64,000 nucleotides of DNA from Malurus cyaneus samueli (lineage: Eukaryota; Chordata; Aves; Passeriformes; Maluridae), in NCBI GenBank assembly GCA_009741485.1, contig CM019218.1:41521894-41585893 (forward strand), in the 5' to 3' direction. The notes under the pieces are model-generated. The model did not search any database. It had not been told where the DNA came from and worked only from the letters and a program-made list of their open reading frames with translations. Of this stretch, positions 39,011 through 50,598 are shown piece after piece. Position 1 is the stretch's first letter, and every line of letters starts with the position of its first letter. Both the position numbers and the translations under genes were made by a program.

Positions 39011-42000
39011 CAAAACCAACTCCCTGCAAGAAAAGAAAAGCACCTACCCAAGCTTTTCACAAGAACAAAGCTTGCAAGGAGAAACCCGTGGTTTTGCTCT
39101 ATCACTTGTCACACAGGCTCCCACTGCTGTTCACATGGCTGGTGACTGTTCAGTAACAGGACTGCAAATACCACCTCTTCGGACATCCATTGCATGTCCA
39201 CTTCTAACAGGTGTGGTCCAGGCAACCCAAAGAGTCTGCAGAGCAGAACCTGGTTCACTACTATTTACCATGAAAGATCCATTGTTTCTTCCAGTGGCCA
39301 CTCAGGATTAGGTCAGCTGTAACAACTACCTCTGTTTGTCTCTGTTTTAGAGTACTTGGGGGACTGAGAGCCCCGGGCATCTTGCTGTTGTTTGTGGAAC
39401 AAATTATCTCAGAACTTGTAGAAATAAAGCAGGAACAGGGAGAAATACTCCATATCATAACTCCTTGGGATTCTGTATACTCTTGCACTGATTTGTCTTG
39501 TCTGTGCAGCAAGGAAAAGGCTCATTATAAAAAAAAAATACAGAATTATCAGCCTTTCCTGTTGGTATGGCAAAAGAAATTAAAAAACTCATGCCAATGT
39601 AATGCATCTCTGAGTAACAATGGAGCCTTGAGAAGACAGTAACAATTCCTCCCTCCAAAGCATGAAAATCACAGAGATCAATACAGCTTAAGGAAGATAC
39701 TTGTCAAGCTCTCAATGTTTTTGTACAGCAGCTTTTGTACAAACTGGTTCCAAAGTAAGCAAGCAAGGACACATAGAGACAAGGAAAAGCAATCTCAACC
39801 AACCTAACTTGAGCTTGAAAAGGAAAGGAATGGATTCGGATACAATTCTAGAGGAAATAGAGGACATGGTTTTGCAACTGCTCTGGAAGTTGCAAATCAT
39901 GGGCCAGCCATGGTCCAGCTGGTCATCTGCTGTATGTACATCAAAAGTGAGACAGGAGAGTCAAGCTTCCACAGATGTGCTACTACAAAACCATAGGAAA
40001 TTTTAAAAGCATCCAGAAATGAGCATTTCATTCCAGGGGGAAAAAACAAAGCCTGAAACAAAAAAAAAAATAAAAAAAAAAATAAAAAAAACACCTTTAT
40101 TTAAACTACCTTTTTGATATCTTTCTGTGCATTTGTATAATATCTAACATTGTGGGTTCTTGATGAGATTGGACTTTGTCCATGACATTGCAAGAGCAGT
40201 AAAATGCTTACTGAAATTAGTAAACTCATAATGAAAGGGCTTTGCCTCAAGGCAGTGAACAATATCTGGAGCTTGTTTTTCTTCAAATTCTAACCTTTGT
40301 TTTCTGTACAAATACTGCCTTCCTTCTATTCATACCTCTTGTGCAGAGACAGGCCAGACAGACAGACACTGGTGAAGGAAAGCAGCAGTAAAGCAGTATT
40401 TGCTTGGTAGTAAAACAGCATTCCTTGCTGAGAGCAGTAAATGCAGCACTTTCCCAAGGACTGGTGAAACCTATAAACAAACAAAAGTAATCTCAGAAAA
40501 GGGAGAAAAGATCAGAAGGGTTTTCACTGGGTTCTAACTGGCATCCAAATATATGCTGTGAGTTCTCTCAAGAAATTCTGCATCTTTAGCAAATGTAATA
40601 TGCATAGTTATTTGCAAATGAATTCTGACTGTTCCTTCCTGCCCTGCAATTCTTCATAATTTATTCTTATCTTCCTTTTCCTCTTCCTCTACAGCTTGAA
40701 TTACATTTTGGAAATGTATCCCTTGTTTAAGAAACAGGATTTAATGTCATCCTGATCAGCTCCTATTCTTGGGGGAGGAGAAAAAGGAATGGAAATTAAT
40801 ATTGTTTCATTAGCTTGCACTTCACATGTCAGAAGGGTGTGATAAACCTAAGATCCATATTCAGAAAATCCTTATTTTCGCCATTCAAGAATTTTATGGA
40901 GGAAAGAAACATTTTCTCCCTGAACAGGGAAAGTCTCTTCCCCGTACACAAAGACTTTTGATTTCCAGACACCTTTTCTAATCTTCTGTGTCCTTTGCTC
41001 TCTTCATAAACAGAAGAATCCAGTTATTATTAGAGATAGCACTTGTTCTTGTTTAGCTCTTAACCTTCTCCCATCTTTTTTGTGCTGGACAGAGCCCAAT
41101 GTTTGCAGAGACAGTAACTACAGCATTGAGTGACAGAGGTTTCTGGATCTGAAAACAATGATATTGTTTATATTTGATGGTGAGGGGAAACAAAACTCAA
41201 AACAGGACTTAAGTAAAACCTCTGCAGATACTGATTAGCTGATTTCAAAAATAAAGAAAAAGGATGCTGTTGATGACATGCATCAGTGAAGAAAATCTGC
41301 CTTTAATCATAGGCAGGCATCTGAGCTTTTATAGTCAGCATTTCTTCACTGAACCCCTGTATTAGAGTCATAGAAAAGATCCCTATAATAATCAAAAAAT
41401 TCAAACCTACACAGTTTATAAATAAAAATCTGCTGACCCTAAGTGAATACAAGGATGTAATTCAGTCTAGGATTTCTGCAGCTGTTAATAAATCACTCAA
41501 GCTGCACTCTGGCAGCTTATGACATCAGCAGATCCCCTCAAGTGAATTACAGCCATTAATTTACACAGAGGAGGCCATCTATCATCTATTATTGACCATC
41601 TGCTACTAAGAATATGTGCATTTTTGATAAATTAATAAGACTTTAGTGGGAAACATATTTTATTTTCTTCCTAAGTATATTCATTTGTGATACTCAGCTT
41701 TGGGTTTGTGTCTTTCAGTCAAAACCAACTTGTGACATCAACCAGAGGTGGTACACCTTGATGGCCAGTGTCCACCTCCCAGCACCTCATGTGAGGCATG
41801 GTGGCTGACGCTTAAGTTCCTGCTTTTCACAGAGGGAAGGGACTGATCCTCTCACAGGTATCAGAGGAAGGTATTTATTCACCCAGCATACAAAGGAAAC
41901 AATTCTCAGTGTGACCATGTCAAGAGAAGAGTGTTGTTTGCAATGTGAAACCTGTAACCTCTTTGCACATCGCTTCTTCCCAGCGGTGAAAGTAATCACT

Positions 42001-44639
42001 ACAGAGCATCTCCTTGCTCTGCACAGAATATAAAACACCACCAGAAATGAAAGATTGGGCTCATTACACCTGATTATTTCCTTTGGCTCCTTCCTTGTAA
42101 TACTCTCTGCTTTCTCCTACTTCACTCAGGGATATTGTTGGACTCCTAAGATTGTCAGAACTGATGGTAAGGATTTGAGCACAGTATGTCCAGTTTAAAA
42201 TTCCAAGACAAGCTCTATGTAAATCATAGCACAAGTCATGGTGTGCTTTAAAACTTTTAAGGCATGAGGGTGCCTTAGAGCCCAGCAGGCCTGCTAAAGA
42301 GCCAGAACATACATGACAATTCGGCTTTGACACTGGCACAAGAACACTCCCAGATGTCTGTCACAACCCCTGATCTGGGTCTCTGTAAAAGCACTGCAGA
42401 ATAAAAGTCAGAAATAAAACCCCTGCATGGCCGAGTAGAACTGTGAAGCAGGTGATGGACTTTTCCATCACGGTTGTATGTTTGCAGTGCTACAAATTAC
42501 CTACTGCCATGGCATGTAAATCAGATTTGCAAATAAAGTCAGAGTGGACACACAGGCACAGAACACCATTTGCTGGGCTAGAGATGTATCTTTTTCAGCT
42601 TAAGCTGGATTTGGCTTCATGTCAATGGAAAGGTTTTGCTGCAGGGGTAGTTTGGAAGAAGGAGGCTCAGAGCTGAGGGCTGGATTCTGACCCTGCAGCC
42701 ATGGGCAGAGGTCTAGGCCCAGACAAAGCCCCAGAGAACACAGTGCAGCAGCAGCAACAGCTTCTACACACAACTCAAGTCTAAAGTTCACCTCTTGCTT
42801 CTTAAAAAGACACAGCTTGTACAAAACCACTCGTCACATAAATATTTCAGTAATTACAAATTTTCAGTAAAAACTGGATGACCAAAAATGTTTACAATAT
42901 TAGGACTGTGCTGTCAGAGCATCTATGGGATTCTGAATATGTAAAAGCTACTCCCTTCTGGATTAGGACTATCTAGAAAACATGTAAAAAGCAATTTTTA
43001 AAATAACTTTAACAATTTAAAACTACTGATTCTCGCCATTGCACACTGAAATAAACTTACGTAGCATCCGGTGCACACTCAAAATCTTTTGGTTTAATAG
43101 TACTAGAAAACTCCAGAAGCAACAAAATAAACACAGATATCTTGAGTAACACGCAACTGACTGAAATCCTTACACCTTTAACAAATTATTCCATCATTCC
43201 CTGCTACTTTGACAGCTGAGTAGAAAACAACAGAGGTTTATTATCCGAGATTTTTCATGTTCTGGTGAGGCTTTAGGCTGATATGGTAACTTTCACTTAG
43301 AAAGAAAAAACAATGTTGAAACTAACCTAAATAGTTTCTAAATTGAAGTCTGAACATACTAAACAAAATGTAATAAAATACCTGAATTACATTTAGTAGG
43401 AGATTTTTGCCATGCATCTGCTGGTTTCCAGGGAAAAAAAAAAAGGGGGAAATTTAACATAGTAAACTTATTCTAGAAGCATTCTATCACGATTTGACCA
43501 TGGTTTGACCGCCCAACTTTCTTATTTTCATAGACAATATTTTGTTTTATTGAATCAAAGGCCTGAAATGAAGAACTGCTACAAAGTAGAAGAAATAACA
43601 AACCCACCTGTAATCGAAGTGGAAACAGTAATTATTGTTTCATTTCACTATTGTAACTGTTACCAGAAGAACAGATGAAATAAGTCTTAGTAGAATGAAT
43701 TCTGAAAAAAAAAAAATAATAAAAATATGGTCCTTTCAGATGTAGTCAGGGCTTTGTCACAAGATCACCTGCTGCAGACTAGGGAAGGGATGTAAACAGG
43801 TGTTTTTCTGCATGCTCATTTAACCATATTAAGAATTCACCAGCCATTGCCACACCTATGGAAAATGCGTGTTGCCATAAAGACTGAAGCCAGAATCTTC
43901 AGTCTAGCAATATCCAACTTTCCAAGAGGACTGTAGCCATTCCCATAAACCTACAGAGCTATCTGCTTCACGACACAGCAATACACACATTTTTACTAAT
44001 ATTATCACCATGTCTCTGCTTGCAATGATGCTGACAGTCCATCCATGTTTTAATTAAATCTTTTAGATATTTATAATTCACCTGTAAAAGTCTATGTTAA
44101 CCTAGTTTAGCAACTGGGCACTTAAAATCTCAGCTTCAGAGGCAATTTCTTGTTATCAAATTAGAGTAACATCAATTTCCCTAGGTATTTGCCTTGTTGA
44201 GACACATGACATTTCCAAATATCGTCTCACTGATGTTATTAAAGCACAATTAAACAAAGTCACGTGCAAAATTATGTTGTGTTGAAAATCTTTAGCATCC
44301 TACTATGAATAAAGCTGAGGATTGGTTATTCCAGGTGAGTAGCTGTTGACAGGATGGGTGTTACATGGCAAACCCTTCCCTCTTCCACAGGTATTTCTGG
44401 CTACCTCAGAACAAGTGCAAACAATATAAAAGCTTCGTGAGAATTAGAAAGCTCCTATTTGAGAATAGTTTGTACCGCCACAAGCATATCGTACAACAAA
44501 ACACAAAAAAATGCAACATGAACTATCAAGCACTCATAGATTTTCTGAACTTCCAGAAGAAAAACGCTGGCTTCCGAGCTTTTCAGGCCCCACGAATGTA
44601 GTTACGCTCGGCAGCTATTGCACTAACAAGCAGCTTTTT
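39011..44639. other. Intergenic upstream of KMT5B, no gene seen
   Basis: About 5.6 kb directly upstream of the CpG island. No exon of an upstream gene was recognised on either strand. A mixed A/T tract lies at 40059-40092 and a run of A's near 43432-43444. Short frames are unremarkable. Confidence 0.5.
41364..41412 (-). mobile_element. Possible decayed CR1 3'-end remnant
   Basis: 'tagagtcatagaaaagatcc' followed by 'ataatcaaaaaattcaaacc' resembles the reversed CR1 tail (tagaatcatagaa ... aagacc ... gatcatcaagtccaacc), but with many changes and only about 50 bases long. Confidence 0.35.
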
Positions 44640-45722
44640 GCCCCACAAACGCGTGTGACTCAGGCCGTTCGTGCCCTCGGGCGGTATCGCAGCCGCGCCG
44701 CTATCGCGACAGGGCCCGACATGGCCAGCCCGCCTTTGTTGGGCACAGCCGAGCCCTGCCGCTGGGGGGCGCTCCCGCCGGACCCCGCCCGGAGCCGGTA
44801 CCTTCGGGGCTGGCCCGTGAGGGCAGGGGAGGGCAAGGGAAGGGAGGTGCCGTCCCAGCCCACGGGGGCCATTTTTAAATGCCTCTGTCAGGCAGCGGCG
44901 CGGGGGGGAGCAGGTGCCGGAAGAGCTGAGGCTGCGGTGCCGGTCCCCTCTCAAACGGGGCAGGGCCAGCGCCAGCTGTCGCCTCACAGACCCCCGGGAG
45001 CGGCGCCGCAGAGGAACCGCGAGGCGGCCCAAGGGAGCCGTCCCGCCTGCAGCCCGGTGCGCACCCCACGGCGGGGAGTCCCCCGCGTTTAAAGGGCAGC
45101 ACCGCGCGGAGGGATCCCGGCAGCGGGACTTCTTCCCCGCACACACCGCCGTGCGGGGCGGCCCGGCTCTCGTTCCCCTCCCTTAGCAGGATCCCTCCGC
45201 CCGCCGAGTGGTCATGGGCCCCGCTGCCGCGGCTGTGCCCGCTCCGCGGCTGGACGCGCTGCCCCGGCTGCCCCGCGGTGAAGCGGCGGCGGGAGGAGCG
45301 GTGGCGCGCCGGCGGGAGCGGCGCGGCTGGGGCGGGCTGTGTTTTCCACCGAACGGTGTATCCTTCCGCGACGGCGGGAGTGCGCGGCGACGGGTGTCCG
45401 CGGTGTCCCTCCGCCGCCGGGAGCGCAGGGGCACTCGGCGTCTCCCCGGACGGGGCGAGGAGGTCGCGGGCTCCGCCGGGAGAAACAAGAAGAAACTTTG
45501 GGGCGCGGCGGCCAGCGCGGCGCCCGCCTGGCTCGGCAGGGCGGCGGAACGAGGGCTCCCCGCAGGGAAGGAAGAGAAGGAGGAGGAAGCGGCGGTCGGT
45601 CCGCGCCGCCACCCCGCGGGGTCTCTGCGGGGAGCCGGGGGACTCTTTCTCGCGGGGCGCGGCGGAGGGATCTCTAGGCGGCTCTCGCCGCCGCCTCCCC
45701 CGTGCGCCGTTCGCCTCTCGGC

Positions 45723-45752
45723 GCCGCCATCTTGGATTTTAATCCGCCATTT
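45723..45752 (+). promoter_or_regulatory. Paired YY1-type motifs near the transcription start
   Basis: 'gccgccatcttgg' begins at about 45723 and a second 'tccgccattt' core lies at 45743-45752. Both fit the YY1 site (reverse complement AANATGGCGGC). YY1 sites of this form are often just downstream of the start site of CpG-island genes, so they help place the KMT5B start near 45690-45730. Confidence 0.6.
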
Positions 45753-45980
45753 TTTTTCCTCCCCCCACTCGGAATTATTTTTTATCACTATCGCCGCTTT
45801 TTTTTTCTCCCCCTTCCTTAGCTTTTCTCCCCACTCCGCCCCTGCCTGGCTCGGTCTTTCACTTTCCCCTTCAGCCTCCCTTACCCCTCGCCCCCCCCTC
45901 CCCCGCACCCTTGCCTTTGATGATTCATTTTCCCCCAGCGGCAGCGGGGCAGCGCGGCGGCGGGGGACCCAGCGCGGGAG
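45723..45980 (+). other. KMT5B: KMT5B non-coding first exon (5' UTR), start approximate
   Basis: The 3' edge is set by a strong donor, GGGAG|gtgagt, with GT at 45981-45982. The 5' edge is an estimate from the YY1 motifs. The body has a strongly pyrimidine-rich stretch (about 45749-45937) followed by a GC-rich end. It has no KMT5B coding sequence, since the conserved start codon is in the next exon. 'ttttcccccag' ending at 45938 could also serve as an internal acceptor, which would make this two leader exons; transcripts would decide. Confidence 0.55.
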
Positions 45981-46428
45981 GTGAGTTTGGGTCTCTGGGA
46001 GAGTCTGTGTGTGCTCTGTGGGGCGGGGGAGGCGGTGGGCCATGACCGGCCGCGCCTCAGCGCGGGGGGGCTGGAGCAACCGTGCCCGGGTCCGGCAGCG
46101 TGCGGGGGCGGCGGGCGGCGGGGGCGGCTTGCGGGCGCTGAGGCGGGCGCAGCGGGGACCCGCGGCGGAGGGCGGCCCGGGCGGGGCCGGGCCCGGGCGG
46201 GGCGGTGGGGCCGCGCGGGGCCGGGCGTGCGGCGGCGCCGCGAGCGACCACGCCAGGGGGCAGCCGCGGGTGCGGGGGCGCCGCCGCCCGCCCACCCAGT
46301 CCGCTCCCCTTCCGCCGGCCCGCTCCTGCCTTCTGGTTCGGGACTTTCGGCCAGTTGTAGCAGTTCCGCGTCTGGGTGATGGTTTCGTCGATCGTGCCTC
46401 GTTTGATGGAATGGCGGACTGGTTGTGG

Positions 46429-46465
46429 TTTTTTTTTTGTATGGTTTTTTTTTTTTTTTTTTTTT
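46429..46465. repeat. Poly-T tract at the CpG-island edge
   Basis: Ten T's, a short 'gtatgg' break, then 21 T's, just past the CpG island. Confidence 0.9.
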
Positions 46466-46736
46466 GTTGGTTGGGTTTTTTTGTGATTTTTCCGTCGGGG
46501 GTTCGTGCTATTAGGGAAGGGGTAAGGCACGTCTTTGTCCAGCATCTGAAACTTTAAAGGGAAGTTACCTTTAAGACGTTACTCTCGGAAACCGGTGAGT
46601 GAGAGGAAGAGTGCGTGGTGTTTTGTCAGGGTGTGTCACAGGCAGTGTGAGAACCTGAAGTGTAGAACTTTATGGAGTTTTCTTGTTGATCGAATTCAGT
46701 GCAGAGGAACACATCTCAGGACGAGAAGGCACATTC

Positions 46737-46972
46737 TTAAGTTGTACCAGGGGAGGTTTAGGTCGGACATCGGGACGAATTTCTTCACAGAGAGAGTTTA
46801 GACATTGGAATGAGCTGCTCAGAGAGGTGGCGGAGTCACCGTCCCTGGAGGTGTTTAAGGAAGGACTGGATGTGGCAATTAGTGCCGTGGTCTAGTTGAC
46901 AGGGTGGTGTTCAGTCATAGATGGGACTTGATGATCTCATAGATCTTCCCCAACCTAATTGATTCTCTGATA
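46737..46972 (+). mobile_element. CR1 LINE 3'-end fragment in KMT5B intron 1
   Basis: Forward-oriented CR1 tail with 'aggggaggtttaggtcggac', 'tgagctgctcagagaggtgg', 'ccctggaggtgtttaaggaa', 'gggacttgatgatctcatag' and a degraded terminal repeat 'tgattctctgata'. Only about 240 bases remain. It inserted about 340 bases downstream of the CpG island, in the same direction as KMT5B transcription. Confidence 0.9.
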
Positions 46973-49900
46973 GGAGATGGCAATCTGATCGGAGTGTTTA
47001 ATAGTTTAACCATAAATACACTATAACACTACAGTATACACTATAACTAAAAATTTAACTATAAATAGTTTAACTATAGTGAAGGTTTTATTCAATGAAG
47101 TTAAAATGTATTGTAGGAAAAGTTCTCATGGAGCCTTGTTTCCATAATCTAATTGCTACAGCAATGGATGCCTCTGCTTCAATTTTCATTAAAACTGAGT
47201 ATTTCAGTTCTTTGAGCTTTCTTTCTTGCAAGTAACCATGTGTGCGGGAATCAAGGCTTACTTGGCTGAAAAGTTGGATTTTATTGCTTCTGTATCAGGT
47301 TGTTTTTAGGACCAGATAGACACAGACATCTCTGCGTTATACCCACTGGAGCTCACAAACTGGAAAATCAGACTTATTTAAAGCAACTGCTTAATGTATT
47401 GCATATGGAATGAATGAGTGGGATGATGTATCCTTGTATACTCAGTAACAGGACTGATTAGGGCTCTTGAATGCTTTTTTTTTTTGCTGTTAGCACTGTC
47501 CTGTTCCAGGACTACACTTCCCAATATGCTCTTCACTTCAAACAGCACATGCTTTAAGGCAACAGACAGTTGCCCAAGTTAGCATGGTGAGTGTAAGAGC
47601 TGTGTTTGAGCATGCAAAGAAGCCCCAGCTTAAGTACTGGTGTGTGTTGCCCCTGTCGTGTAACATCCACTCGTGGTTCAAGCCAGCCGGGCTCAGCCTG
47701 GTCTAATGACCCCTGATTTGGTGACCGAATCATTCGTGTCGCTTGGCTCTGCATTTGTTTTGCTGGCACAGATGGAGGATAGCGTGGAAGTGGGAAAGGA
47801 GGAAAGTAGGAAAGGAGGCAGCAGGGCTGCTTTTGGAGTTACACTGGTTTGGAGTCTTCATTGAAACTGTTTGATCGGGCTATGGTGGGGCTGCCCTGAA
47901 CTGAACCTGTGTAAGTCACATAGCTGCACACACACAGAGTTAAATTGAGTTACTCTCTGAGAGGTCCATGGAGCATCAGAATTGGTGGAAATGTTTGTGT
48001 GAATTGGCAAGGGGGAGGAAGGAGGTTCTCCCTCTCCTGGAAGCAGTGAGCTTTTCGATTGTCTCTGACCACCTGCCAGATGCTGGAGTTGTTGCAGTGA
48101 CTTGGGGGATCACGCAGGCTTTGGGGTGCTGTCTTCAGCCTCACCCTGAGAGAGCACCCAGGGGAGGACATGGCAGGGCAGGGGAGAAGGGGCAGGAGCA
48201 GCTGAAGTGTAGTTCCCTCTCTGACGCTCATTTGTGCTGGTACTGGATTGCTTCTGTGCCTATGTTTTGCTTGGATTAATATCCAAATTGACACACAAAA
48301 ATCACATGGTTGCACAGGAGAAAAGGGGAATGTGGCGGCTGAGCTATTGGTGAGAGACTGGAGCCTGAGTCTGGGTCAGTTTTGGATCCAGGTGTGCTCT
48401 CACAGACCTGCATCCTGGGGCTGCAGTTCTGCAACAGTGTGAATAACCTGAGTCAGTTTTGACACAGTCTTACAGCCTCCCCATGCCGCTATTAATCCAT
48501 GGCCAGTTACACACTGAGCTTAATCTCAGTACCAAACAGCTGAAAAGAAACACTCAAAATCTGTTTTTTTCTGGGGGTCCAGTTAACTGAACCAGTTCAT
48601 CCCAAAGGAAGTAACCAAGATAAGACTGGAGACTTTTGAATAGCTCCTTAAAGTTGTGCAGGTTTTCACTCAGCTCTGATTTTGATCAGTTGTTTTTATT
48701 CTGGTGATCCCATAGGAAAACTAGTTGCATAGTTTTATTCTGCTTTCCAAATTCAAAGATCTGTTACTTTTTGTAGGGCTATCAGTAATGAAATCTCTGT
48801 CTTTTCACTTGGTATCTCTGATTCGTCCAGAAGAGCTGAGGCTGGATCTTTTATCTTGTGGTTTGGTTGTTTTTGGGGGTTTTTTTGTGTCTTATATTTG
48901 CTTTAGGTCACTGTCTTGTTGAGGAAAACTTTTGTGTGCAACTGTTTGTTAATTTAAAAAAAAAAAAAAAAAGGCAAGCCAAAATTTAGGTGTTTGAGTT
49001 CTTACATTTAAAAAAAATCCATATATTTTCAAAGAAGGTCCTTCGTTTGTCTGTATACTTGAGACCATGGGAAAGGGGAGGATGACCCTGTCTGTTAGTA
49101 AAACCTCCTGGTCCTAGTGTCTTTGCCTGTGTCCTGGAGAAGGATTAATAAAACCGATTGCCTCTGTTAGAAGCTGTCCCCATAAAAAATACAGGTATTT
49201 AAGTAATCAATGCATAGATGCAATAAAAAGTGTTGTGGAATACTAAAATAAATGATGCTTGAATTTATTATAGGTACTGATGTGTTTCAATGGTTTAGGG
49301 TTTTATTGATGTGGTTTTATGCAGATTTTCCACCCCACAACAAGACTTTCCTGAATTGATGGTTTTCACGGATGAGGACTCAAATTCTGGGAGGCTCAGA
49401 CTAACTTTTGAGATCTGTTTTATGAATTTCTTTGCTCAAATTCATAGGGATTTACTGCTTCCCCGTATGAAAGAACTAAGGCTTTTCAAGTGTAATGTAA
49501 ATCCAAATGGCACTGTTTAATCAGTCTGGTAAGCACTTCCAGGTAGCTCTGGCTTTGGGACTTTCTTGGGTGATGTCTGCATTAATTGTTTTTATGATTC
49601 AGTCGTTGTATGGTTATTCTGAATGTTACTGGTGTGCAAATGATGCTCAGAAAGTGTTAATAAATTTAGAACCGCATAAATGAAACTTGAGTTTTCATTT
49701 TTAGGAGTACTGTTGCAATGATATGTTAGATACCTCAGTGGGAGGTGCCAGATGCGGTTGAGCTATATTTTGGCATTTGAGGAAACATGCCTGTCAAACT
49801 ACCATAATAGAATTGCTAAAGGCGGTGTAATTATGAAGAGTAGTGGTGTTATTAGTAAAGGGTTAAACCAGCAGTGTCATCATTTATACTGAAATACAAA

Positions 49901-50327
49901 AGGTCCCTTGGAAGCTCTAATTGTGCTAGTAAACTTCACAGTTACAGATGAGCCTGAAGTCCTGAGTGGTCCATGGGTGGTGTTAGGTTTTGATGGCAGA
50001 GCTGGGCAGCAAGAGTTTCAAAGTATATAGTGGTGTATTTGAGTTTTTTCTTGAATGGGAAAATAGTGTTCATCTCCTTCCTTTTCTCCCTCAGTTCCTA
50101 AAGGACTTGGCAGCACGAGTCTGATGTAGAAAGTAGTGAGAACAAGTCACATCTGAAGATCCATTAAATAGCGTGTGGTGGTGGTGAATGGGGCATCTCT
50201 TGCTCCCTCTCATGTTCTCTGTTGGCTTTAGTAGCTCTGATATACATGGTTAAAGGAATCCTGTTCATTGTTTCTGCTTTTTTTGCTATCCTATCGTAAA
50301 AGCAGTGTTTGGGTATTAGGAGAAGGA

Positions 50328-50598
50328 ATCACAGAGTCATGGAATGGGTCAGGTTGGATGGGCCCTCAGTAGGTCCTCTGGCCCAACCTCCCTGCTTAAG
50401 CACTACTATCCCAGAGCACATGGCATAGGATTGTGTCCGATAGATGCTGAGTCTCTCCAGTGAGGGAGACTCCACACCCTCTCTGGGCAGCCTGTTCCAG
50501 TGCTCAGTCACCCACACAGTAAAGAAGTTCTTTGTATTCAGGTGGAGCTTCTGTGTGTCCATTTTTGCCCATTGCCTTATGTCCTATGGAATAGAGGC
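50328..50598 (-). mobile_element. CR1 LINE 3'-end fragment in KMT5B intron 1
   Basis: Reverse-oriented CR1 tail. It begins 'aatcacagagtcatggaatg', followed by 'ggtcaggttggatgggccct', 'gagactccacaccctctctg', 'gcctgttccagtgctcagtc' and 'gtaaagaagttctttgtatt'. It is antisense to KMT5B and has no coding capacity. Its wording resembles the subfamily of the copy at 29184 (reverse complement). Confidence 0.9.

Larger units (their letters stand above)
44640..46400 (+). promoter_or_regulatory. KMT5B: CpG-island promoter of KMT5B
   Basis: A sharp island of about 1.75 kb with very high G+C and dense CpG, in a CpG-poor window. It contains many GC-box motifs (for example 'gggcgggg' near 46021 and in 46190-46210) and no TATA box at a likely start site, as usual for a broad housekeeping promoter. 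It leads into a first exon with donor at 45981 and into the KMT5B coding exons 7 kb downstream, so I assign it to KMT5B. Divergent transcription to the left is possible, but no gene is seen there. Long open frames on both strands here come from the lack of AT-rich stop codons. Confidence 0.9.

Noticed and set aside
44511..46557. Long open frames on both strands in the GC-rich region (up to 370 codons, 45183-46295 -)
   Set aside because: They overlap in several frames on both strands, are rich in R, P, G and A, and match the CpG island, where stop codons are rare. None shows a conserved domain.
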